Positions 1 through 6,466 of a DNA stretch of 32,232 nt are shown one piece after another. Position 1 is the stretch's first letter, and every line of letters begins with the position of its first letter. The notes beneath the pieces were generated by a model. It was not told the DNA's origin. It searched no databases and worked only from the letters and a program-made list of their open reading frames with translations. Made by a program: the position numbers and the translations under genes. The stretch comes from Comamonadaceae bacterium (GTDB lineage Bacteria > Pseudomonadota > Gammaproteobacteria > Burkholderiales > Burkholderiaceae_C): positions 1 to 32,232 of the forward strand of contig CANGCZ010000003.1 in NCBI GenBank assembly GCA_947452325.1, in the 5' to 3' direction.

Positions 1-305
1 ATGGTAATTTCAAGATCTGTGCGCCCGCTCAAGTTATCTGTATTTATATAAACCGGTTGATGCTGGCTTTCATTGCTGCTACGTTTGGCATTCAGTCCCA
101 GGCTGGGTTTCAGTTTCAGGCCGGTGCCTGAAGACCAGCTTTCGGCGTCGGGACCCACATCACACGTTAACGGTGGTTCTTGTTTGAATAATTCTTCGCT
201 GCTTTGCAAGGCGGGCTGCTTTTTTTGTGCGTATGCCGTACCGCTCCAAAGAACGCAGCATAAAACACTCACCAAGAGTCCGGGAAAGGCGAAAGGCAGT
301 CGCAT
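1..305 (-). CDS. lptD: LPS-assembly protein LptD, N-terminal part (cut by window edge)
   Basis: LptD is the outer-membrane beta-barrel that, with LptE, inserts lipopolysaccharide into the outer leaflet. Only about the first 101 residues are present; the gene runs off the left edge on the minus strand. The ATG at 305-303 opens a frame beginning MRLPFAFPGLLVSV, a hydrophobic core and a signal-peptidase-like TAYAQ end near residue 27. The mature part has a Cys-containing stretch (PLTCDVG) and, near residues 83-99, the run PVYINTDNLSGRTDLEI, which resembles the start of the LptD N-terminal OstA/LptA-like domain. The gene is divergent from amgK with only about 50 bp between starts, an arrangement common in beta- and gammaproteobacteria. 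The identification rests on the signal peptide, this motif and the neighbour; the barrel is not visible. Confidence 0.8.
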   Translation of the reverse strand, partial: MRLPFAFPGLLVSVLCCVLWSGTAYAQKKQPALQSSEELFKQEPPLTCDVGPDAESWSSGTGLKLKPSLGLNAKRSSNESQHQPVYINTDNLSGRTDLEIT

Positions 306-355
306 ATTTAAAAAAGGCGCTTTGAATCGCGCTGTTTGTAGAATCGCGATTATCC

Positions 356-1474
356 ATGAGCACAACTTACCCTGAGAACCATCCAGATTTGAGCGGCTTT
401 CACGCAATAAACGCTTTAGGCTGGGACGATTCAAACCGCGCCATTCAATTTGCTGACTGGCTTTCTTCATTGGCACTTCATTTTGATCTGCAGATTGAGA
501 CGGTAAAAACCGCTTCAGCCGATGCCAGTTTCAGACGCTATTTCAGAATTCAATCCGCGACGCGTTCCTTTATTCTGATGGATGCACCGCCTGACAAGGA
601 AAATTGCAAGCCGTTTGCTGACATTGCAGAACTTATGTTGTCTGCAGGTCTTCGTGTACCACGCGTTTTAGACTGGCATGTCGAACACGGCTTTATGCTG
701 TTGGAAGATCTAGGCAATCAAACCTTGATGCAATACTTTGCATCATCCGGTATGACGGATCGATTAACTTATTTTGAACAAGCCACAGACGCTCTGGTGT
801 CATGGCAGCGCGCTTCCAGGCCCGGGGTTCTTCCTGCATACGATGCAACATTATTGCGGCGCGAGCTGTCTCTTTTTGAAGAATGGTATGTCAATGGCTA
901 CCGTCAATTGGCTTTGAATCCACAACAACAAGGCGATTTGTACAAGGTATATGACCAATTAGTTGCAAACAATTTGCATGCGCCTTGTGTTTTTGTACAC
1001 CGGGATTACATGCCACGCAATCTCATGGTGTCTGAGGATTGTGCAGACACACGTCTGGGCATACTTGACTTTCAAGACGCGGTTTACGGCCCTGTAACTT
1101 ATGACATTGCCAGTTTGATGCGTGATGCGTTCATGAGCTGGGATGAAGATTTCTGCCTTGACATCACGGTACGTTACTGGCACAAAGCACGTGCGGCTGG
1201 TCTCTTGCATTTTGATGACTGGGAGACAGACTTTGGTGCTTTTTACCGTTCTGTGGAATGGATGGGTTTGCAACGCCACTTGAAAGTCGCCGGGATTTTT
1301 GCGCGCTTGAGCCTGCGCGATCAAAAGCCTAAATACCTGGCCGATACGCCTCGCTTCATTGGTTATATACGCGCTACTGCCTGCAGATACCGCGAACTTT
1401 TCCCTTTGTTGCGTTTAATGGATCAGATAGAAGGCAGCACTTCTTCAGTCTCTTATGCTTTTGGCCGTGTTTGA
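356..1474 (+). CDS. amgK: AmgK-type anomeric sugar kinase (aminoglycoside phosphotransferase fold)
   Basis: The 372-residue protein belongs to the COG3178 phosphotransferase family; characterised members (AmgK) phosphorylate the anomeric position of N-acetylmuramate/N-acetylglucosamine in cell-wall recycling. Seen in the sequence: an N-lobe with DASFRRYFRI, the family run LMDAPPDKENCKPF near residues 73-86, LLEDLG near residue 120, the catalytic loop HRDYMPRNLMV near 215-225 and the metal-binding DFQDAVYGPVTYDIASL near 238-254. The start at 356 gives roughly 25 residues before the conserved part and has no clear Shine-Dalgarno sequence, so the true start is uncertain. The stop overlaps the rsmE start (TGATG), so the two are translationally coupled. 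The usual partner murU (nucleotidyltransferase) is not adjacent. Confidence 0.85.
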   Translation: MSTTYPENHPDLSGFHAINALGWDDSNRAIQFADWLSSLALHFDLQIETVKTASADASFRRYFRIQSATRSFILMDAPPDKENCKPFADIAELMLSAGLRVPRVLDWHVEHGFMLLEDLGNQTLMQYFASSGMTDRLTYFEQATDALVSWQRASRPGVLPAYDATLLRRELSLFEEWYVNGYRQLALNPQQQGDLYKVYDQLVANNLHAPCVFVHRDYMPRNLMVSEDCADTRLGILDFQDAVYGPVTYDIASLMRDAFMSWDEDFCLDITVRYWHKARAAGLLHFDDWETDFGAFYRSVEWMGLQRHLKVAGIFARLSLRDQKPKYLADTPRFIGYIRATACRYRELFPLLRLMDQIEGSTSSVSYAFGRV

Positions 1475-2196
1475 TGTCTCGTCATCGAATTTTCTGCGTT
1501 GACCCATTACAACCGGGTCTTACAACGCGTCTGAGCGATTCTGCATGCAGACACATACAGGTATTGCGTTTACAACCCGGCAGTCTCATAGAGTTATTCA
1601 ACGGCAAAGGTATTGTTTTTATCGGGCAAATTGAAGCCATGGGTAAGCACAGTGTGGATATCACTGTGGTCCAAGCTCTGCCACCTGCTGAACTCCCAAA
1701 CATGTACTCGCACTTGGTGGTCGGTATGCCTGCTAATGAACGTATGGATTGGTTGGTTGAAAAGGCCACTGAACTTGGCGTCAGCCGCATCACCCCTGTA
1801 ATGTCTCAGCGCACCGTATTGCGCTTAAGCGGTGAGCGTGCAGTGCGGCGCGTTGAACACTGGAACGGCATCGCACAATCAGCCTGCAGTCAGTCTGGCC
1901 GCAATTTCCTTCCACAGATAGATCTTCCTGTGTTCATAACTGAATACCTCAAGGAGAATCACAGCCACGTCTCTCATTTAAATATTCTCTTGTCATTACA
2001 GGCCAATGCAGCGCCATGGCGTGACTTATGGCTATCCAGACCGTCACACATGACTTTATTGACCGGCCCTGAAGGCGGGTTCACTCCCCAAGAAGAGGCC
2101 AGTGCACTTGAAAACGGATTTACCGCTGCCAGTTTAGGTCGTTTTGTTTTGCGCGCTGAAACTGCTGTGTTGGCTGTACTCTCTCAGTTGCTATGA
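1474..2196 (+). CDS. rsmE: 16S rRNA m3U1498 methyltransferase RsmE
   Basis: RsmE methylates N3 of U1498 in 16S rRNA using S-adenosylmethionine. The 240-residue protein has an N-terminal PUA-like part (HIQVLRLQPGSLIELFNGKG) and a C-terminal SPOUT methyltransferase domain with MDWLVEKATELGVSRITPV in the middle and the knot motif LLTGPEGGFTPQEE followed by LGRFVLRAETAVLAVLSQLL at the end; this ending is typical of the family. I prefer the ATG at 1474, which shares bases with the amgK stop, over the TTG one codon earlier. It forms a two-gene operon with amgK and converges on the hydrolase gene 30 bp beyond its stop. Confidence 0.92.
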   Translation: MSRHRIFCVDPLQPGLTTRLSDSACRHIQVLRLQPGSLIELFNGKGIVFIGQIEAMGKHSVDITVVQALPPAELPNMYSHLVVGMPANERMDWLVEKATELGVSRITPVMSQRTVLRLSGERAVRRVEHWNGIAQSACSQSGRNFLPQIDLPVFITEYLKENHSHVSHLNILLSLQANAAPWRDLWLSRPSHMTLLTGPEGGFTPQEEASALENGFTAASLGRFVLRAETAVLAVLSQLL

Positions 2197-2226
2197 GATG
2201 GATTGTGTGTCCTTAGCCTTGTATTT

Positions 2227-3078
2227 TTAACCGTAACGCAAGTCTAGCCACTCGATAAGTTTTGAATAAACAAGGGTTTTTTCGGGGTCATTGAATATCT
2301 CGTGGTACATCACATTAAAGCAATGTGTTTGAAGAAATTCTTTTGATACTGCGTGGGCGAATTCTGCACTTCCTGCGGGATTGACCAACCTGTCCTGACC
2401 GGCATACAACAACAATGCGGGTTTGTTCCAGTTGGCGGCTTCTTTCAAAGCAAGCTTTCCCTGCTCAATGATCCATGCGGCCAAGCCAGAGGAAATTTTT
2501 CCATGCACACGCTTGTCTTGCTTGTATTCACGTACAACTTGAGCATCTCTGCACAACCAATTCAATTCGAGTTTATTGTCTACCCTGACATGCGAAAACC
2601 AACGCGGCAAAACCCAAAGCAGTGCTTTGTCTAAAACACTGGTGTAGGCCGCAAGAGCGGGTGAACTCATGACCACAGCATCTGTGATCTCTGGAAACTG
2701 AGTGACAGCTCTTTCGACGACCAGGCCTCCCATGCTGTGACCCAGCAATACCAATTTTGTCGATGATTGATGCATATACGCAGTGACTGCTTTCAAATCG
2801 TCTGTGAGACGAGTCTGCATATCTATATCGCCGCAGACCCCAGAAGACAAGCCGTGACCCATGTGGTCATACCCCATGACTTCATAGCCTGCTTGATACA
2901 ACATGTAGGCCAACGAGTTGTACCTGCCCATGTGCTCGCCCAGTCCATGCACCAACATCACGCTCGCTTTCGCGTTTTTTAGCGGTTGCGGCCAGCGGTA
3001 TAAGGCTAGCGTATGCGAGCCCGCAAGGTAATTCTCTGTTACGGGTTTGAAAGTGTGTTGCACAGCAATCGTGCTCAT
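2227..3078 (-). CDS. alpha/beta hydrolase, monoacylglycerol lipase type
   Basis: The 283-residue protein belongs to the serine hydrolase group that includes monoacylglycerol lipase and lysophospholipase L2 (Hydrolase_4). Visible features are the oxyanion-hole motif HGLGEHMGRY (residues 44-53), GYDHMGHGLSSG (69-80), the nucleophile elbow GHSMGG with Ser115, the acid in AGQDRLV (Asp229) and the histidine in MYHEIFND (His259), so the triad looks complete. There is no signal peptide; a cytoplasmic location is expected. The ATG at 3076-3078 overlaps the metW stop as ATGA, which fixes the start; a longer frame reaching 3141 would sit inside metW. As third gene of metX-metW, it should share SAM-dependent control. 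Its substrate cannot be inferred. Confidence 0.85.
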   Translation of the reverse strand: MSTIAVQHTFKPVTENYLAGSHTLALYRWPQPLKNAKASVMLVHGLGEHMGRYNSLAYMLYQAGYEVMGYDHMGHGLSSGVCGDIDMQTRLTDDLKAVTAYMHQSSTKLVLLGHSMGGLVVERAVTQFPEITDAVVMSSPALAAYTSVLDKALLWVLPRWFSHVRVDNKLELNWLCRDAQVVREYKQDKRVHGKISSGLAAWIIEQGKLALKEAANWNKPALLLYAGQDRLVNPAGSAEFAHAVSKEFLQTHCFNVMYHEIFNDPEKTLVYSKLIEWLDLRYG

Positions 3079-3674
3079 GTTGTCTGCTGACTTTTGCTGG
3101 TTAATTGAAATACCGCAGTTGCGGCTCTTGCATTTGGCCAAAAGCGCACAATTTCTCCGGCCTCTAAACCGAAAGCATCTTTGATATGCAAGTGATTTTT
3201 TAAAGCCAGTGATTGAAAATCCGCAAAAGTTCCCACTCTTATATTTGGCGTGTCATACCACTCATACGGTAATTGAGGTGTCACCGGCATGCGACCGCGC
3301 AACACACTCCAGCGATTAAACCAATGACCAAAATTCGGAAAAGTAATGATGCCCATGTCTGCCACTCTCAAGGTTTCTTGCAACATGGTTTCTGCGTTTC
3401 TCAAGTGCTGCAATGTGTCTATTTGTAATACGACATCAAATGATTGGTCTTCAAACAAACGCAATCCTTGCTCTAAATTCAGCTGAATCACTTGAACGCC
3501 GCGTTTCACACAAGCGGCAACGTTCCCATCGTCTATCTCGACACCATAACCCGAACAACCATGCTGAGACTGCAAAAAGTTTAATAAGGAACCGTCACCG
3601 CAACCCAAATCAAGTACCCGGCTACCGTAAGGCACCATGTCGGCAATCGTTTGTGCCAATAGTTTTGCTGTCAT
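3075..3674 (-). CDS. metW: MetW, methionine biosynthesis methyltransferase-like protein
   Basis: MetW is a small class I SAM-dependent methyltransferase-fold protein that in many proteobacteria accompanies MetX in the homoserine acylation step; its exact biochemical role is not settled. The 199 residues contain the SAM-binding motif VLDLGCGDGSLL (about 20-31), GVEIDD (about 44-49), the post-II motif FDVVLQIDTLQHL and the MetW-typical FPNFGHWFNRWSVLRGRMPVTPQLPYEWYDTPNIR. The start at 3674 overlaps the metX stop (ATGA) and its own stop overlaps the hydrolase start the same way, so the three genes are tightly coupled. Confidence 0.93.
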   Translation of the reverse strand: MTAKLLAQTIADMVPYGSRVLDLGCGDGSLLNFLQSQHGCSGYGVEIDDGNVAACVKRGVQVIQLNLEQGLRLFEDQSFDVVLQIDTLQHLRNAETMLQETLRVADMGIITFPNFGHWFNRWSVLRGRMPVTPQLPYEWYDTPNIRVGTFADFQSLALKNHLHIKDAFGLEAGEIVRFWPNARAATAVFQLTSKSQQTT

Positions 3675-4804
3675 TTTTTTTCGCCTGCCAAGGTAATGCG
3701 ATCAAAGTAGGCCCGCACCACATTCATATACCGTGAATCATCCAGTAAAAAAGCATCATGTCCATGAGGTGCATCAATCTCTGCATAACTCAGCTTGCGC
3801 TTATTAGCGACCAATGCCTGCACCATTTCTCTGCTTCTGGCGGGGGCAAATCGCCAATCGGTAGTGAAGCTGATCACCAGAAATTCTGCCGTTGCTCTTG
3901 CCATGGCTTGCATCAGGCTACCATTGAAGTCTCTGGCCGGGTCAAAATAATCTAACGCTCTTGTGATCAGCAAATACGTGTTCGCGTCAAAGTATTTGCA
4001 AAACTTGTCGCCCTGATAACGTAAATAGCTTTCTATCTGAAATTCTATCGCTTGGGTACTGTATTGGTAAATATCACCCTCTTGTAGTTTTCTACCGAAT
4101 TTGCTGTTCATCACATCATCACTCAAGTAAGTGATGTGACCCAACATGCGCGCTATGCGCAAACCACGTTCTGGAACTACCCCGTGCTCATAAAAATGTC
4201 CGCCATGAAAATGCGGATCCGTCACGATGGCGCGTCTGGCGACTTCGTTGAAGGCGATATTTTCGGCCGTCAAATTGGGCGCGCTGGCTATCACGATGGC
4301 ATGTTGAACCCGTTCAGGGTATTGCAAACTCCAACTCAAGGCCTGCATTCCGCCCAGGCTGCCACCCATGACCGCAGCCAATGTATGAATGCCTAATTTA
4401 TCCATCAGTCTGGCTTGCGCATTCACCCAATCTTCTACGGTGACGACTGGAAAATCTGCACCATAGTTGCGGCCCGTCTGAGGATTGGTGTGCATTGGGC
4501 CGGTTGATCCGAAGCAAGAACCCAGGTTATTCACACCGATGACAAAAAATCTGTCTGTGTCTACGGGCTTGCCCGGGCCCACCATGTTGTCCCACCATCC
4601 TTCGCTGTGCTCCTGACCAGCGTACACACCTGCCACATGGTGAGACGCATTCAGAGCGTGGCATATCAAAACAGCATTGCTTTTTTCCTGATTCAATTCC
4701 CCGTAGGTTTCATAACTCAGGTGGTAATCGACCAAGGTTACACCTGAGCTAAGCACCAATGGCTCGCTGAATTGCATGGACGATGGTGAAACAATCATTG
4801 GCAT
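3671..4804 (-). CDS. metX: homoserine O-acyltransferase MetX
   Basis: MetX acylates homoserine with acetyl-CoA or succinyl-CoA, the committed step of methionine synthesis. The 377-residue alpha/beta-hydrolase-fold enzyme shows the oxyanion region NNLGSCFGSTGP (about 92-103), the nucleophile elbow GGSLGG with Ser149, the acid in TTDWRF (about Asp316) and the histidine in APHGHDAFLLDD (about His349). Many betaproteobacterial MetX enzymes prefer succinyl-CoA; I cannot decide the donor by eye. The start could be the ATG at 4804 or the second ATG two codons later; both sit directly after a terminator-like hairpin and T-run, with only a weak GGA as Shine-Dalgarno. A SAM-II riboswitch lies in the leader. 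Confidence 0.95.
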   Translation of the reverse strand: MPMIVSPSSMQFSEPLVLSSGVTLVDYHLSYETYGELNQEKSNAVLICHALNASHHVAGVYAGQEHSEGWWDNMVGPGKPVDTDRFFVIGVNNLGSCFGSTGPMHTNPQTGRNYGADFPVVTVEDWVNAQARLMDKLGIHTLAAVMGGSLGGMQALSWSLQYPERVQHAIVIASAPNLTAENIAFNEVARRAIVTDPHFHGGHFYEHGVVPERGLRIARMLGHITYLSDDVMNSKFGRKLQEGDIYQYSTQAIEFQIESYLRYQGDKFCKYFDANTYLLITRALDYFDPARDFNGSLMQAMARATAEFLVISFTTDWRFAPARSREMVQALVANKRKLSYAEIDAPHGHDAFLLDDSRYMNVVRAYFDRITLAGEKK

Positions 4805-4837
4805 AAAAAATCCGGCATCGCCAAAAACGAGACCGGA
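4805..4837 (-). terminator. metX: riboswitch expression platform: intrinsic terminator-like hairpin before metX
   Basis: Read on the minus strand, TCCGGTCTCG (4837-4828) can pair with CGATGCCGGA (4820-4811) around the loop TTTTTGG, giving a 10-position stem with one mismatch and one G-U pair, followed at once by TTTTTT (4810-4805) and then the metX ATG. It has the form of a Rho-independent terminator and lies about 10 bases downstream of the SAM-II aptamer. The only Shine-Dalgarno candidate (GGA) is in the 3' arm, so the same hairpin could also block translation. Confidence 0.65.
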
Positions 4838-4846
4838 CAGGCACGA

Positions 4847-4898
4847 CGTCTTTAGCTGAACTTGTTAAAGCGCCCGCAAGCTGTGGCAAATCGGCGCT
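4847..4898 (-). ncRNA. SAM-II (SAM-alpha) riboswitch aptamer in the metX leader
   Basis: On the minus strand the 52 bases start with AGCGCCGATTT and contain CTTGCGGGCGCT and TTCAGCTAAAGACG. AGCGCC (4898-4893) pairs perfectly with GGCGCT (4874-4869) to give P1. The GATTT immediately after the 5' arm, the TTGC shortly before the 3' arm and the AGCTAAA block about 10 bases after it match, in order and spacing, the remembered SAM-II pattern (CGCGCTGATTT ... TTGCAAGCGCG ... GTAGCTAAA). SAM-II is an H-type pseudoknot that binds S-adenosylmethionine and lowers expression of methionine genes, which fits metX downstream. No covariance search could be run. Confidence 0.85.
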
Positions 4899-4907
4899 GT
4901 TATTTTG

Positions 4908-4938
4908 AGTATATACAACTGTGTTTGATTGTCCTCAA
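4908..4938 (-). promoter_or_regulatory. candidate sigma-70 promoter of the metX operon
   Basis: On the minus strand TTGAGG (4938-4933) is followed by TATATACT (4915-4908); using TATATA the spacer is 17 bases, using the better -10 match TATACT it is 19. Transcription would begin roughly at 4900, directly before the first paired base of the SAM-II aptamer, which supports the assignment. Neither hexamer is perfect. Confidence 0.5.
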
Positions 4939-4967
4939 TTACTTTTGAATACGCTCTTTCCCCTCTG

Positions 4968-4983
4968 TGGTGCGTTTTTTGCT
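4968..4983 (+). promoter_or_regulatory. candidate sigma-54 (-24/-12) promoter of amtB
   Basis: TGGTGCGTTTTTTGCT matches the sigma-54 consensus TGGCACGNNNNTTGCW at all fixed positions except two, and GG and GC are exactly 10 bases apart. Initiation would fall near 4994, giving a leader of about 60 bases before the amtB ATG. Ammonium channel genes are classic NtrC/sigma-54 targets, so position and gene agree. No convincing paired NtrC site was seen upstream, though GGTGCG recurs at 4991. Confidence 0.5.
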
Positions 4984-5054
4984 TTTATTTGGTGCGAATC
5001 CGTTTTTCAATGTTTTTTTGCACTAAATCAGATCATTTATCCCCAGGAGCTCAC

Positions 5055-6257
5055 ATGGATGCACTTAAACAGGGCGCCGATGCCTTGTTCATTTTGTTAG
5101 GCGCCATCATGGTTTTGGCCATGCACGCAGGTTTTGCCTTTTTGGAATTAGGCACTGTCAGACAAAAAAACCAGGTCAACGCTTTGGTGAAAATTCTGGT
5201 TGATTTCAGTATTTCAACAGTGGTGTACTTCGCCGTTGGTTACAGCGTCGCTTATGGCACCCATTTTTTCGTCGGTGCTGATGTATTGGCTGCACGCAAT
5301 GGCTATGACTTGGTCAAGTTTTTCTTTTTGCTGACATTTGCTGCGGCTATCCCTGCCATCGTATCCGGCGGTATTGCGGAACGAGCTCGCTTTTATCCGC
5401 AATTGCTTGCTACTGCTGTTATTGTCGGTTTTATTTACCCTTTTTACGAAGGCATTGCCTGGAACCAGCATTTCGGTTTTCAGGCTTGGTTGCTCGCCAC
5501 GACGGGCGCAGAATTCCATGATTTCGCCGGCTCTGTGGTTGTTCATGCGGTAGGCGGTTGGATCGCCTTGCCTGCGGTTGTTTTTCTGGGCGCTCGCAGC
5601 AACCGCTACCGCAAGGACGGCGCTATTTCCGCCCATCCGCCCTCAAGCATTCCATTTCTTGCGCTGGGCGCCTGGGTTTTATGCGTGGGCTGGTTCGGCT
5701 TTAATGTCATGAGCGCACAAACGCTGGATAAGATTTCCGGCTTGGTCGCTGTCAATAGCTTGATGGCCATGGTCGGCGGCACACTGGCTGCTTTATGGGC
5801 TGGCAAAAACGACCCCGGCTTTGTTCACAATGGTCCGCTCGCAGGCTTGGTCGCGGTGTGCGCCGGGTCTGACTTGATGCACCCTCTGGGTGCTTTGATG
5901 GTGGGTTGCGTGGCAGGCGCTTTGTTTGTCTATATGTTCACGCTGACTCAAAACCATTGGAAAATTGATGATGTGCTGGGTGTCTGGCCTTTGCACGGTT
6001 TATGCGGCACATGGGGCGGTTTGGCTGCAGGTATTTTTGGCAGCACCTCGTTCGGCGGCTTGGGTGGCGTCAGTTTCACTGCGCAACTTTTCGGCACACT
6101 CGCCGGTGTTGCTTGGGCACTCGCCTCTTCTGCACTGTTGTACGGCTTGATCAAAGCGTTTTTCGGCTTGCGTTTAAGTCAAGAAGCAGAGTTTGAAGGT
6201 GCAGACATGAGTATTCACAAAGTCAGTGCCACGCCTGACAGGGAGTCCAGCTGGTGA
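5055..6257 (+). CDS. amtB: ammonium transporter, Amt family
   Basis: This 400-residue inner-membrane channel conducts ammonium/ammonia as a trimer. About eleven hydrophobic segments span the whole chain. Key residues are present: Asp156 in HDFAGSVVVHAVGG, the pore twin histidines His164 and His314 (in DDVLGVWPLHGLCGTWGGLAAG), and the FGFNVMS segment near 214-220. The start is the ATG at 5055, preceded at the right distance by CAGGAG; the frame stays open upstream to 4929 but that part is not Amt-like. There is no separate cleaved signal peptide as in E. coli AmtB, because the first helix starts at about residue 10. No glnK is adjacent, so the PII partner must be elsewhere. A likely sigma-54 promoter precedes it. 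Confidence 0.94.
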   Translation: MDALKQGADALFILLGAIMVLAMHAGFAFLELGTVRQKNQVNALVKILVDFSISTVVYFAVGYSVAYGTHFFVGADVLAARNGYDLVKFFFLLTFAAAIPAIVSGGIAERARFYPQLLATAVIVGFIYPFYEGIAWNQHFGFQAWLLATTGAEFHDFAGSVVVHAVGGWIALPAVVFLGARSNRYRKDGAISAHPPSSIPFLALGAWVLCVGWFGFNVMSAQTLDKISGLVAVNSLMAMVGGTLAALWAGKNDPGFVHNGPLAGLVAVCAGSDLMHPLGALMVGCVAGALFVYMFTLTQNHWKIDDVLGVWPLHGLCGTWGGLAAGIFGSTSFGGLGGVSFTAQLFGTLAGVAWALASSALLYGLIKAFFGLRLSQEAEFEGADMSIHKVSATPDRESSW

Positions 6258-6348
6258 ATTTTGTCGTTTTTTAGGGTTTTCATTTATAAATCAGGCAGAA
6301 ATACTTGTTTGAGTGGCCCTAATCTGTTTCATAATGGTTAAGACTGGC

Positions 6349-6367
6349 TTATCCACAGGGTGGATAA
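6349..6367. repeat. 19-bp palindrome containing a perfect DnaA box
   Basis: TTATCCAC (6349-6356) and GTGGATAA (6360-6367) form a perfect 8-bp inverted repeat around AGG. Bases 6349-6357 equal the DnaA-box consensus TTATCCACA. It lies in the leader or promoter region of the RRM protein gene, 7 kb from dnaA. There is no T-run after it, so it is not an obvious terminator for amtB. Confidence 0.6.
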
Positions 6368-6424
6368 ACAGTGCGTCGGTGATCGGTTAGTTTCGCTTCT
6401 TGGCTTTCGTGGACAGGTGCAATC

Positions 6425-6463
6425 GGGACTCCATCGCTTTTTTATTCGTTTTTATGGAGTCCC
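6425..6463 (+). promoter_or_regulatory. RBS-sequestering hairpin in the RRM gene leader
   Basis: GGGACTCCAT (6425-6434) and ATGGAGTCCC (6454-6463) are a perfect 10-bp inverted repeat separated by 19 mostly T bases. The GGAG at 6456-6459 is the Shine-Dalgarno sequence for the ATG at 6467, so folding of the RNA would hide the ribosome binding site. This suggests control of translation by temperature, by RNA chaperones or by the product itself binding the U-rich loop; which one is inference. Confidence 0.65.
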
Positions 6464-6466
6464 TGA

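Noticed and set aside
4929..5054. Upstream extension of amtB
   Set aside because: The frame is open but contains the candidate sigma-54 promoter; the ATG at 5055 has a proper Shine-Dalgarno sequence and begins at the conserved part.
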